This document shows, in pieces, positions 1 through 8,867 of a DNA stretch of 64,000 nt. The translations under genes were made by a program, and so were the position numbers. Below the pieces are notes generated by a model. It did no database searches. It was not told the DNA's origin and was given only the letters and a program-made list of their open reading frames with translations. Source of the stretch: an uncultured delta proteobacterium (GTDB lineage Bacteria; Bdellovibrionota_C; UBA2361; OMII01); assembly GCA_903904735.1 (NCBI GenBank), contig CAIVDM010000191.1:110253-174252 (forward strand), written 5' to 3'. The stretch's first letter is position 1. Each line of letters starts with the position of its first letter.

Positions 1-241
1 AAAGCTTCACATGCCGAGGATGTTCAGGTCATGTCAATGACGCACTTTTGTGGCGAGCCGGGCAGGCGATCCGTCGTGATAGTGTCGCGAAGGCGATTTG
101 CTCTGCGCCGAAGATATCAACTCTTTCCGGAAATGGTTCGCCACTAGCGATCAACAAAGAGGCTCTGGACTCAAAATCAGAATCAGCCCCTCCGTTGCGT
201 TCTAGTCGAAAAGGGACTCGTCCAGCCCACCGTCGCTCAGA

Positions 242-1201
242 TTAGGGGTGGTCATTACTGGCGAGTATCCTGGGACTACGGATGCCCAACCATAAAATCC
301 CGCCAAATATCGCCAAAACGTAGGATTTCACGCGTAAAAGAAGCGCTATTGCCAGCGCATGATCGGGAGTGGCACCGACCGAGGTCAGAAAAAAGACAAA
401 AGCTCCCTCTTGAATCCCAAGCCCCTGAGGAGATATCGGCACCGCGCCCACAATCAGGATCAAAGGCACCACTATCAATAAACCAGTCCATGGCACCGCG
501 CTCCAGCCAATGGCGTTCGCTACCGCCGCGGTATTAACCACCGTCAATAAGTGAAACAGAAGTGATATCGCCAGCGTCTTCGCCACTAAGGTGAAGTCTT
601 CGACGCCCCACACCAGTCCCTCATGAACTCGGTCGACCATTCGTATGATCTTTTCCGGAGCATGAAGGCGGCGCGCCAGCTTACCGATCGTCCCGGCGAA
701 AACAAACCATGTAGCTAGTCCACATCCGATCGATAAAAAGACAACCAGGAGCTGAATCTCAAAGGTAACGGCTTTAGAGATAAACACCGCGCACAGAGCC
801 ATCGCGAGCATCGCCACAACACCCGTGTATCGTTCTAAGAATGTGGCTGAGACAGCATGCGCCTTATCCACTGAGGGACCGACATAGAGGCTCCTGACCA
901 CATCACCACCTACAAAAGATGGGGTGAACACATTCACGAAGTAGCCAACAAGATAGAGCCGAAAGAGTCTCCAAAATCCCGCCGATATGCCGAGATACTC
1001 CAAGAAGCAGCCCCACTTCCACACGCTCGCTCCGATCAGAAGGAAGGAGAGCGCGGCGAGTACTAGGATGTCACCTAGAGAAACTTGGATAATCGCATCG
1101 AAGACAAGCCTTACGTCCACGGCCACGATCACGACAACCACGGCTATGACTGCGACGAGAAGTTTCAAAAGACCGCGGTTAACGACTGATCGTAAAGACA
1201 A
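242..1201 (-). CDS. Flippase-like integral membrane protein (LPG synthase TM / UPF0104 family)
   Basis: This is a 319-residue polytopic membrane protein with about eight hydrophobic segments. Residues 90-103 carry the family pattern N-x-FTPSFVGGDVVRS, and near the C-terminus PISPQGLGIQEGA matches the second conserved block of the lysylphosphatidylglycerol-synthase TM family (PF03706, COG0392). There is no C-terminal aminoacyl-transferase domain, so lysyl-PG synthesis is not implied. It is the last gene of the polysaccharide operon and starts 4 nt after the preceding stop, so lipid or lipid-linked sugar handling is a reasonable inference. The start is a TTG with a GAGGGG stretch about 8 nt upstream. 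The substrate is unknown. Confidence 0.8.
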   Translation of the reverse strand: MSLRSVVNRGLLKLLVAVIAVVVVIVAVDVRLVFDAIIQVSLGDILVLAALSFLLIGASVWKWGCFLEYLGISAGFWRLFRLYLVGYFVNVFTPSFVGGDVVRSLYVGPSVDKAHAVSATFLERYTGVVAMLAMALCAVFISKAVTFEIQLLVVFLSIGCGLATWFVFAGTIGKLARRLHAPEKIIRMVDRVHEGLVWGVEDFTLVAKTLAISLLFHLLTVVNTAAVANAIGWSAVPWTGLLIVVPLILIVGAVPISPQGLGIQEGAFVFFLTSVGATPDHALAIALLLRVKSYVLAIFGGILWLGIRSPRILASNDHP

Positions 1202-1205
1202 CGAA

Positions 1206-3272
1206 CTACCCCCTCTCCTTGTACAGGCGCAACTCCGCGATTGACCAATCCACCACCGGGTCCCTGCCGTGTTGACGGAGGATCAGGCTCTTGAGCGCCA
1301 CGGGCGCGAATCTTACTGTTAAACGATGCTCACTCCACCCAAGATACCGCAGCCCCCGAAAATCAGCGGGCGATAAGAGTTCTCGTGTGGAACCGTCAAT
1401 CAATTCGCCCTGGATAGAAAGAGACTTCGCTAAATCGTTACGCCACACTCCGAAGTCATACTCGATCTCCGAGATATTCACGGAGGATTTAAGAAGCACT
1501 CGAAACTCCTGTCCAGTGGTCTGTGGCGCCCCTGTTCCCCAACGGGTTGCTATATTACCGTCGAGAGCCCCCTCCGGCGACTGGGTGCCAGAAGCCACTA
1601 CGTTCAGAATATCTTCACGTGGTAGCAAGGCTCGCTCATTATGGTTGGCGCGCAGATTGAAGAAAATAAAGTACCCACCTGCCCGTTCCTCACTGAACGA
1701 ATAGCCCAGTCTTCGCAATGCTGGGCGAACGATGTTCGCCTCACTCTCAACAAGCACGAGCGGCAGAGTATCCCTATCTTCAACAACTCGCTCATAGTCA
1801 GGGATTCGCACCTGATCGGGCTCCGCGAGCATACAAAAAGTGATCCTTTCAGCGGTCTCAAACGCCAACCGATACCCGATCCAATAGTTCGCGCGAACGC
1901 GCTGAATGCCAAGACGATTAAGAGCCTCAATGAGGGGTTGGTGATCGCGTTCGACCCGCTGTCCCGCGAAGACAACGGGCTCACCGGCGGTGGCTCGTTC
2001 AGGGTAGTAGGCAGCTACGATGTGAAAACACACAATTGAAGCGACAAAGATATTGCTGACGACTGGTAATATTCGTGAAAGGTATACCGCGACGACACCG
2101 AGTAAAATAAAAAGCGCCGGATATAGCGGCAGGAGATAGCGCGGTGCCTGTACCAACCAGCCGTACGAGCTGAGCGCGAAAATGCCACAACACGCGGCGC
2201 AGAAAAGCACGAAGAGCTCAACCGGTTCACGGCGATCAATACGGCCAACAAGGAGGCTCAACCACTGTCGCCAGCGAATCGCGCAGACCGCAAAAATGGG
2301 CAGAATGTACAACGCCCACGCTAGCTCGTGAGCGCCGACAAACGCGTACTCCTTCTGCCAGAAACGCTTCGCGCCGATTAGCATGGGAAGAGCTGTAAAG
2401 CGAAGACCATCAAGATGCTCCCGAAACACTTCGTACTTCGACAAGGCAAACATTCCCGCGGAGGGAAAACCTCGTTGAACGTTATAGGTCCAATAGGCGC
2501 TGCTCCCAATCAGGAAGCAAAGTGTTCCCACAGTACCCGCCATCAGTAATCGACGCATGGAACCTGGTACGCCCCTGCCCGTAATGGCGCCTACAAACGG
2601 ACCGATCACGAGGTGGCACACCGCGAAGATCCCGATAGCCGCGATGGCATAGGCGATCTGAGTGTTAACCCACCAACCGAGGCCAACAACAAGACCAACC
2701 GCCGCCGGATAGCGAGCCCTCCCCGTAGAGTCGCGAAACCAAAACATCGCCAGATACAGAGCTAACGTTCCAAGAAATACAATCTCAATGAACCCTCCTC
2801 GAGCCTTGCTGCTCCACACGATGAGCGCAGGAGGAGGCACCGACATGAGGATAGCCGCCACTAACCCAGCGCGGCGACCCATAACTGATTGACCGATCAG
2901 GTACACGAGCGGTACCAAGGCAACGGACCATAGCAGCGGCACTAGCTGTAGCGTAAACGGAGTCATCCCGAATAACGAAAACGACACACTAGCCAGGAGC
3001 GCTTCCAGCGACCCCATGTAATGTTGTCCGTAGTAGAAGATTGGGACCTCTCGTCCTTCAAGGATATGCTTTCCCATAAGACCAACTATCGCCTCATCCC
3101 CATCAATCGCGAAGCGCACCGCCCGCATAAAATCGAGGCGAACGGCGAACGCCGCGCAGACGCACAGGATCAAAAAAAGAGCGTCTGCGCGAAGGCCGGT
3201 AAAGCCCCCCCGAGATTCACCGACCGAATCTTCAAGCTTCTGCTCGACGTGCGCGCACCGTAGGGCTTTCAT
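1206..3272 (-). CDS. GT39/PMT-like membrane glycosyltransferase with C-terminal discoidin-like domain
   Basis: This 688-residue protein has a short cytoplasmic N-terminus, then 10 or more membrane segments. The first periplasmic loop contains DGDE (residues 57-60), the acidic position expected of GT-C/ArnT/PMT-type transferases that use polyprenyl-phosphate sugars. Residues about 552-688 form a soluble periplasmic domain with ALDGNIATRWGTG followed by beta-rich sequence, resembling an F5/8 type C (discoidin) carbohydrate-binding fold. It lies between a GT4 glycosyltransferase and the flippase-like gene in the polysaccharide operon. A role in decorating the exported glycan or a lipid carrier is inferred. 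Donor and acceptor are unknown, and the domain call rests on motif resemblance only. Confidence 0.75.
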   Translation of the reverse strand: MKALRCAHVEQKLEDSVGESRGGFTGLRADALFLILCVCAAFAVRLDFMRAVRFAIDGDEAIVGLMGKHILEGREVPIFYYGQHYMGSLEALLASVSFSLFGMTPFTLQLVPLLWSVALVPLVYLIGQSVMGRRAGLVAAILMSVPPPALIVWSSKARGGFIEIVFLGTLALYLAMFWFRDSTGRARYPAAVGLVVGLGWWVNTQIAYAIAAIGIFAVCHLVIGPFVGAITGRGVPGSMRRLLMAGTVGTLCFLIGSSAYWTYNVQRGFPSAGMFALSKYEVFREHLDGLRFTALPMLIGAKRFWQKEYAFVGAHELAWALYILPIFAVCAIRWRQWLSLLVGRIDRREPVELFVLFCAACCGIFALSSYGWLVQAPRYLLPLYPALFILLGVVAVYLSRILPVVSNIFVASIVCFHIVAAYYPERATAGEPVVFAGQRVERDHQPLIEALNRLGIQRVRANYWIGYRLAFETAERITFCMLAEPDQVRIPDYERVVEDRDTLPLVLVESEANIVRPALRRLGYSFSEERAGGYFIFFNLRANHNERALLPREDILNVVASGTQSPEGALDGNIATRWGTGAPQTTGQEFRVLLKSSVNISEIEYDFGVWRNDLAKSLSIQGELIDGSTRELLSPADFRGLRYLGWSEHRLTVRFAPVALKSLILRQHGRDPVVDWSIAELRLYKERG

Positions 3273-3288
3273 TGGAAATCACTAGTAT

Positions 3289-4563
3289 TCAGTCGGCGTT
3301 CGCCGCTATGCGTTTGGTAGGGCCCTGCGTAGCTACACTCGAGTCTCGGACCGATGAACGCGGATCCGTGATAATCTTGGCGGCATACTCATACGCTTCA
3401 AGAGTTAACCGACCGGTACGCTCCCACGTAAACAACTTGGCTCGCTCATGTCCCTCCTCCGACAATCGACTCGCGAAGTCCCGCTGACGTAGTATGCGTA
3501 AAACCGCGGCGGCGCCGGCGATAGAGTCCTCTGGATCGAACAAAATCCCCGTCGAGCCGAGAACCTCAGGACAGGCGCCTCGGTTGCTACTCACGACAGG
3601 CACTCCCGCGGCGGAGGCTTCCAGGACGGGGAGCCCAAAGCCCTCGTACAAGCTCGGAAACAAAAACACCGCGCTCTCGGCGTAAAGCGCTCGCAAATCC
3701 TTATCCGAAACGAAGCCCAGCTCAACAGTATCGCCCGCCATCGCGAAATCGCGAAGCGCGGTGTTGAGCACCTCACGCTCACGATCGGAATGAATTTTGC
3801 CGGCCATCACGAGAATTGGCGATGTCTCCCCTCGTTCCGAACAGTCTGAGATAGCCTCTCTGGCGATCTCCACCACCATGCGAATATTTTTGCGCTCGTC
3901 ATGCCCACCCACATAGAACATGATAGGTCTATTTAGAGGTATATTGAGGCGCTGTCTAAGCTCAATACGCGCCTGCTCAGAGAGCGCCCTGCGAAGCTCG
4001 AAGAGATCAAAGAATGAATTCTCAACCCCATTAGGCGTAACGACTATGCGCTCCTGCGGAACTCCCAAGAGACGATGCACGTCTCTGGCCGTTGTTTCGC
4101 TTACGACAAGTAGCAAAGACGCGTTTCGAATCGATGTGTTTTCAAGCCAGCGGGCGAACTCATAGCGCCAATTGGGTCGATTCGCTCGGTAGAGTGGCTC
4201 TAAGATGAGCGGGATAAGATCATGGACCGTTAAAATGTATGGCGTCGGACACCAGGCTGGTCCATCCATATGGGCTGGAAAATGAATGCAGGTGGCTCCT
4301 TTTAGCTGTCCTGAGCGCAGCTTCAACGGATAGAGCAACTGCTGGCGCAACGTCGTGCGAGCGAATGGCAGAAGATCAATCATTCTGGTCGCGATACCCG
4401 TTCGAATCAAACTCTCGTGGTCAAACCACCGCAAGTCAACGTTAGGCGCCGCGTGTTGCTTGAGATACTCCGCAACATGGTGGACGTAACGTCCGATTCC
4501 ACGCTGCGCGTGAGACTTAAACCTCGGATCAAGAGCGCTAATATCGAAAGCTATCGAGGTCAT
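3289..4563 (-). CDS. Family 4 glycosyltransferase
   Basis: This is a GT-B fold glycosyltransferase of 424 residues. The C-terminal half has the GT4 signature EGFGLPVLEASAAG (an E-x7-E motif) and a donor-binding region with YVGGHDERKN. The N-terminal half has HDLIPL and PNGVENSF, as in mannosyl/rhamnosyl-type GT4 enzymes. It probably adds one sugar to a lipid-linked polysaccharide precursor on the cytoplasmic face. I chose the ATG at 4563 because it overlaps the preceding gene's stop as ATGA; the GTG three codons upstream is less likely. It is the fourth step downstream of the Wzt/Wzm exporter genes in the same operon. The sugar specificity cannot be read from the sequence. Confidence 0.88.
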   Translation of the reverse strand: MTSIAFDISALDPRFKSHAQRGIGRYVHHVAEYLKQHAAPNVDLRWFDHESLIRTGIATRMIDLLPFARTTLRQQLLYPLKLRSGQLKGATCIHFPAHMDGPAWCPTPYILTVHDLIPLILEPLYRANRPNWRYEFARWLENTSIRNASLLLVVSETTARDVHRLLGVPQERIVVTPNGVENSFFDLFELRRALSEQARIELRQRLNIPLNRPIMFYVGGHDERKNIRMVVEIAREAISDCSERGETSPILVMAGKIHSDREREVLNTALRDFAMAGDTVELGFVSDKDLRALYAESAVFLFPSLYEGFGLPVLEASAAGVPVVSSNRGACPEVLGSTGILFDPEDSIAGAAAVLRILRQRDFASRLSEEGHERAKLFTWERTGRLTLEAYEYAAKIITDPRSSVRDSSVATQGPTKRIAANAD

Positions 4564-5678
4564 ATAGCGCACGCCTCCGATCTCCGTGTAGTCGATTCGG
4601 CTTGATGGAGGTCACGAACTAAAGTTGCCATGCGATTGGAAAATCGTTCATACGTGAACGCTTCAACACGCTCTATACCTCGAGCGATAACGCTATCGCG
4701 CAGCGAAGCGTCGGTTGTCATGCGCCACAGCAATTCCCCTACCTCGGCATGGCGCTTCTCGCTGACGAGGATGCCCGCACCGCCCAAGGTCGCGGGAACA
4801 GCGCCGGCCGCGAACGCCACAATAGGCAATCGGAAATGCATCGCCTCAATGAGCGGAAGGCAAAATCCCTCATGCTCGCTCATACACAGGTATACGTCCG
4901 ACGCCTCATACATCGCGCGAACCTCGTCATCGGCCAGACCTCCAACGAACTCCACGCTCTCTCCGATCCCAAGGTATGCCGCTAGCTCACGAAGCGAAAA
5001 GGAATACAGCTCGGTATCCGTGTCGATTCCGACTAGCCGAAGACGGGCCTCTGGGTCTCTGTATTTACGTAAAAAATAGAAGCTTTTAATAACGTCCTCT
5101 AAGCGCTTATTGGGAGCGATGCGCCCCACGTGCAGCACTTGGGTACCGGGAGTGTTTACCACGCTCTGGTAGAGAGGCTCATTGCGTGAGGCCTGCCAAC
5201 GACCAGGGTCCACGAGCAGATCTAACACACGCGCCTCATACCCCAATACTTGAATCTCTTGCGCGTTAAAATGGGAGTCGGCCCAGATGGTGTCTGAGAC
5301 CGAGCACAGATGTGGAAGCTCAGAGATCCCTACTTCAATATCATCCGCCACGCGACTATTAATAGAGCGGTACCACAGTGATGGCGTAATGTTGTGATAC
5401 ACCAAGACTCGTCGCCCCTTTGTCCATCCTCGGTAGACATCGTTGAGCGGAGAGCCTAACGAGTAGTGCAGAATCAGGTCCGCCGCCTCACACCCTTCAA
5501 TCTCACTGAAGTGGCGCGCCTGACCTTTAAGCTTCGGGTGACAATTGATCGAGAAAATCTCACTCGGCACGCCCCTCTCTCGCAGCGCTCGCTGGAGCGC
5601 CAACACTTCCGTGGATATCGCGTCGCCGTAGCTCAAGGTGTGGACAAGTTGGTGAAGTGGAGAGATTGCCTTACTCAT
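4560..5678 (-). CDS. Family 4 glycosyltransferase
   Basis: This 372-residue GT4 glycosyltransferase carries HVGRIAPNKR at the start of the donor domain and SEHEGFCLPLIEAM (the E-x7-E region) near residue 280. The N-terminal HQLVHTLSYGDAIS and LHYSLGSPLNDV resemble GT4 enzymes of polysaccharide clusters. The ATG at 5678 shares its A with the Wzm stop codon (TGATG), with GGAGG 7 nt upstream; a GTG one codon earlier is possible. Translational coupling to wzm upstream and the next GT4 downstream (ATGA overlap) suggests one polycistronic mRNA for a single glycan pathway. The linkage formed is unknown. Confidence 0.88.
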   Translation of the reverse strand: MSKAISPLHQLVHTLSYGDAISTEVLALQRALRERGVPSEIFSINCHPKLKGQARHFSEIEGCEAADLILHYSLGSPLNDVYRGWTKGRRVLVYHNITPSLWYRSINSRVADDIEVGISELPHLCSVSDTIWADSHFNAQEIQVLGYEARVLDLLVDPGRWQASRNEPLYQSVVNTPGTQVLHVGRIAPNKRLEDVIKSFYFLRKYRDPEARLRLVGIDTDTELYSFSLRELAAYLGIGESVEFVGGLADDEVRAMYEASDVYLCMSEHEGFCLPLIEAMHFRLPIVAFAAGAVPATLGGAGILVSEKRHAEVGELLWRMTTDASLRDSVIARGIERVEAFTYERFSNRMATLVRDLHQAESTTRRSEACAI

Positions 5679-6457
5679 CACAGGGCCTCCGCAAACTGCT
5701 CGCGATGAAGCTGATGAATCGCGACACCTATAAACAGAAAACCCACCGACAAGACCGCGAGATACGCGAGCTGGGCCATCGGAGGAACAACTCCCTCAAG
5801 AAGAATCATCTGATACATCTCGGTCAGAAGCGCGAATGGATTCAATTCAAACCAGAAGCGGACACGCTCGGGAATGTTTGAGCGCGGATAGACTACCGGG
5901 CACAAAAAGAAAATTAAGGTGAGAAAGTTCCCTAAGAGGTGCTGAACATCCCGATAAAAGACGTTAAGCGCGCTCAGGCCCAACACACATCCGACGAGAA
6001 AAAGCCCGTGTAGGAAGACCACCAAAGGCAAGAGGAGCCAGGACGCCGCTATCGGCACCCCGCCCAGCATCATAAATACCCACAACACCGGGAGCGCCAG
6101 TAGAAAATGGATCATCGAAGACGCGACGGTGACAAACGGCAGGACATGCGCGGGAAAAAGAGATTTGGTAATTAGATGGCCACTGCTCACAAGTGACGAC
6201 GTCCCTTCTGTGAGGGCGCTCGTGGTCCAGATCCAAGGGAGCAGGCCCGAAAACACCATCAGATGATAGTGAGGCCCCCCATTCACACGCATATAATGGC
6301 TGAACACTAGGGTATACACCCCCATCAAACAGAGAGGATTAAGAAACGACCACAAGAAACCCAAAAACGACCCGCGATATCGCGTCGCGATATGACGCCG
6401 CACAAGCGCTGCCACAAGCGCGCGAGACCTCCATAACTCCTCAAATACTATACGCAT
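5678..6457 (-). CDS. wzm: ABC-2 polysaccharide export permease (Wzm-like)
   Basis: This is a 259-residue inner-membrane permease with about six TM helices and the family start RRHIATRYRGSFLGFLWSFLNPL, typical of Wzm/TagG/RfbD permeases. With the Wzt-like ATPase encoded immediately upstream, it would form the transporter that moves an undecaprenyl-linked glycan across the inner membrane. I place the start at the ATG at 6457, preceded by GGGAG with 5 nt spacing. It overlaps the wzt stop by 10 nt. A longer reading from 6484 lacks such a ribosome site. The overlap with the following glycosyltransferase supports co-translation. Confidence 0.9.
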   Translation of the reverse strand: MRIVFEELWRSRALVAALVRRHIATRYRGSFLGFLWSFLNPLCLMGVYTLVFSHYMRVNGGPHYHLMVFSGLLPWIWTTSALTEGTSSLVSSGHLITKSLFPAHVLPFVTVASSMIHFLLALPVLWVFMMLGGVPIAASWLLLPLVVFLHGLFLVGCVLGLSALNVFYRDVQHLLGNFLTLIFFLCPVVYPRSNIPERVRFWFELNPFALLTEMYQMILLEGVVPPMAQLAYLAVLSVGFLFIGVAIHQLHREQFAEAL

Positions 6458-7767
6458 ACACACTCCCGATCGTTGTGAGACCATGCGCGCTCTGGCGACA
6501 CTACGCCTACAACCTTATTGTCCGATCGAATTGAGAAGTGAATAACGGCCTGCTGGTAGTCAAACGGATACCCATCCTCTCGGTGCGCCGCGACATCAAT
6601 CGTATAAGCGCCATCCAGGAGTCCGAGCCTGCGAAGATCGCACCGAATGACTCCTTCATCTCCGAGCGCGCCTAAGGACACTCGATCAATTGAGGTGTTA
6701 GTGCCGAACACCTGCAGACCATCTATGCGATTAATGCCCACTCCAAAAACCACGTCGGACTGAGAAGCGTTGAATCGATATGATATCTCGATCGAAATGC
6801 CATCGTCTGGGTGAAAAACCCGTTTCTCCGCCGAATCGGCGTCGAAAACTTTCACACTCGAAATCTCCACCTCGCGACTACCCCAACGAGCCAGCTCTGG
6901 CGTGCCGATCTTCTCTGAGTCGACTACTGTTCTGTGCTCTTCTACGTCGAGAATCTGCCGCTCCTCTCCCTTTTCAATGAACTGTCGATAGGCGTCAATT
7001 ACCCTGCGCGGGTTGCCTCGGTCCTTGACCTCTCCCTGATGCAACCAAATCGCCTCATCACACCATCTCTCTACGGAGTCGAGATCATGTGTAACTAAAA
7101 TAAGTGTTTTTCCCTGCCGCCGCAGTTCATTGATCTTATCTTTGCATTTAGCGACGAACCCCGCGTCTCCAACAGCCAATACCTCATCAACCAGCAAGAT
7201 GTCCGGGTCGGTATGGACCGCGACGCTAAACCCAAGACGCATGAACATCCCCGAGGAGTACGTCCTCACTGGATCGTCAATAACATTCTCAAGCTCAGCG
7301 AAGGCGACGATTTCATCGAAGCGTTCAAGTATCGTCTGACGAGAGAGCCCGTGCATGACTCCAGCGAGCATGAGATTCTCTCGACCAGTAAAGTCAGGGT
7401 GAAAACCTGCGCCGAGCTCGATTAACGCCGCGACTCGACCAAGAACCGATACGCTGCCGTGCGAAGGTTTGTATATTCCTGTGACGAGCTTAAGAAACGT
7501 CGACTTCCCCGAGCCGTTTCGACCGATGAGGCCAATAGAGCTGCCCCGAGGTATGCGCATCGTGAGATCTTTGATCGCCACCGTTGTCGGCGTCTTCTGC
7601 TCCGCCCTTGTTTTCGCGGAGCGGAATATATTGAGCAATGAACTCTTCAGAGTCGTATAGCTACCCTTGCTGCGCGTGCGACGTTGGAAGCTCTTTGAGA
7701 GCCCAACAATGTCCACAATGTAATCCACACTCGATGCGCTCTGTGCTCGAGCCGCGCTACGATTCAT
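6448..7767 (-). CDS. wzt: ABC polysaccharide export ATPase (Wzt-like) with C-terminal glycan-binding domain
   Basis: This 439-residue ATPase has the Walker A motif GRNGSGKST (82-90), the ABC signature YSSGM (170-174) and the Walker B motif ILLVDEVLAVGD (190-201). The Wzt-type feature ALIELGAGFHPDFTGREN follows Walker A. After residue 280 there is a beta-rich extension that looks like the Wzt_C domain, which in O9a-type systems recognises the finished, terminally modified polymer. That implies export of a completed, chain-terminated glycan, not a Wzy-polymerised one. It starts 3 nt after the hpt stop and overlaps wzm. Polymer identity cannot be predicted. Confidence 0.92.
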   Translation of the reverse strand: MNRSAARAQSASSVDYIVDIVGLSKSFQRRTRSKGSYTTLKSSLLNIFRSAKTRAEQKTPTTVAIKDLTMRIPRGSSIGLIGRNGSGKSTFLKLVTGIYKPSHGSVSVLGRVAALIELGAGFHPDFTGRENLMLAGVMHGLSRQTILERFDEIVAFAELENVIDDPVRTYSSGMFMRLGFSVAVHTDPDILLVDEVLAVGDAGFVAKCKDKINELRRQGKTLILVTHDLDSVERWCDEAIWLHQGEVKDRGNPRRVIDAYRQFIEKGEERQILDVEEHRTVVDSEKIGTPELARWGSREVEISSVKVFDADSAEKRVFHPDDGISIEISYRFNASQSDVVFGVGINRIDGLQVFGTNTSIDRVSLGALGDEGVIRCDLRRLGLLDGAYTIDVAAHREDGYPFDYQQAVIHFSIRSDNKVVGVVSPERAWSHNDRECVCV

Positions 7768-7770
7768 GGT

Positions 7771-8355
7771 CTAAATCTCTCGCTTTATAATGTATACGCC
7801 GGGAAGGTTGCGCCAGCGCTCAACATCATCCATTCCATAGCCCACAAACCATTCGGGGCCTTCGTATTGAAATCCTGTCCAGCACGGCACAAAAGTCGGA
7901 TGGTCGAGAAGGCGTCGCACGAGGACCACCGTTCTCACCTCTCGTGCGCCCCGCGCCATCAGGGCCTTCTCTAATTCCTCAAGAGTACGGCCTGAATCGC
8001 ACACGTCATCCACGACGAGAACTACCCGCCCCTTTACCGCGAGCTTCTCGGCGTAAATCTGAACTTCGTTGCGCGGCCGCCCGTTCAACTCCGCCTCGTA
8101 GGCCTCAGTTCGGACCGGCGCGATCTCAACAGAGGCGTTGATTGCCCGAACCAGGTCGGCAAAAAAGAAGATGCCTCCACGGAGGACTGGTATGGCCAAA
8201 ACATCTGTGTGTGAGTCCTTCCAGACGCCGTGGCACCAGGCCCCGATCTCATTTCCAAGGGCTTTTACCCGATTGGCTATATCCTTTTCTGAGAACTTCA
8301 GGGAAAAGTGAGCTGGAATCTGTCGGACAGACCCTATATCTTTCGAATATGACAC
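7771..8355 (-). CDS. hpt: Hypoxanthine phosphoribosyltransferase
   Basis: A purine-salvage enzyme that converts hypoxanthine or guanine plus PRPP to IMP or GMP. The PRPP-binding motif VVLVVDDVCDSGRT and the HPRT blocks VLRGGIFFFADLVRA and WFVGYGMDDVERWRNLPG are clear. I use the GTG at 8355 (194 residues), preceded by AGAGG, because 180-200 residues is the normal family length. The longer frame back to 8520 would run through the divergent lipoprotein gene and adds Arg/Lys-rich sequence unlike HPRT. It is the first gene of the polysaccharide operon, with 3 nt to wzt, which is an unusual neighbourhood. A xanthine/guanine-preferring relative remains possible. Confidence 0.87.
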   Translation of the reverse strand: MSYSKDIGSVRQIPAHFSLKFSEKDIANRVKALGNEIGAWCHGVWKDSHTDVLAIPVLRGGIFFFADLVRAINASVEIAPVRTEAYEAELNGRPRNEVQIYAEKLAVKGRVVLVVDDVCDSGRTLEELEKALMARGAREVRTVVLVRRLLDHPTFVPCWTGFQYEGPEWFVGYGMDDVERWRNLPGVYIIKREI

Positions 8356-8381
8356 GAGACTCGTACCTCTAAGGGAAACGT

Positions 8382-8861
8382 ATGATTGAGCGGCACTATA
8401 CTGGTTTTTTGGGAAAACATGCAATCGCAACAATAGCTTGCGGCATCCTTTTCGTATCCGGCGTAAGTGCTTGCAAGGATTCCCAGAAAAGCAGCGCCCC
8501 TCCCGTATCGGGCCGCGCACTCGCGACAGGCCAAGCCACCCCAGATAACTTTTCTCTCAACTCTATTTTGACAACGCTTGAGGGAGCCGGTAGCGAGGTT
8601 CACGAAGCCGTGCGTCCACACACTGACGCCGTTCAGGCGAAAACAAAAGAGGAACTCGATAAACTGTTTCGCTGGGAGTACAAGGTTGTGGAACTCCCGA
8701 TTTCGACAGACGCGCCCACCCTTCAGGCGCAGCTATCAGCGCTTGGTGAGGAGAATTGGGAGGTTGTTGATATGAGGATGCATGGTGAAATGAATCGAAT
8801 CACTTGCAAGCGGAGACCAAGCAGCGCCATCGGTTATTTAAAGTACATCCCTGGGTTTTAA
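8382..8861 (+). CDS. Lipoprotein with DUF4177-like domain
   Basis: This 159-residue protein has a signal peptide ending in the lipobox VSGVSA-C, with the acylated cysteine at residue 31, so it should be membrane-anchored in the envelope. Residues about 95-150 (RWEYKVVELP ... LGEENWEVVDMRM) match the DUF4177 pattern of a small alpha/beta domain whose function is not known. The ATG is preceded by AAGGGA at 6 nt. It diverges from hpt with only 26 nt between the two start codons. The M48 protease gene begins 6 nt downstream, so the two lipoproteins are probably co-expressed. Function unknown. Confidence 0.78.
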   Translation: MIERHYTGFLGKHAIATIACGILFVSGVSACKDSQKSSAPPVSGRALATGQATPDNFSLNSILTTLEGAGSEVHEAVRPHTDAVQAKTKEELDKLFRWEYKVVELPISTDAPTLQAQLSALGEENWEVVDMRMHGEMNRITCKRRPSSAIGYLKYIPGF

Positions 8862-8867
8862 TTACTT

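Noticed and set aside
1..241. 65-codon plus-strand frame at the left edge
   Set aside because: No domain or ribosome site; composition like a chance frame.
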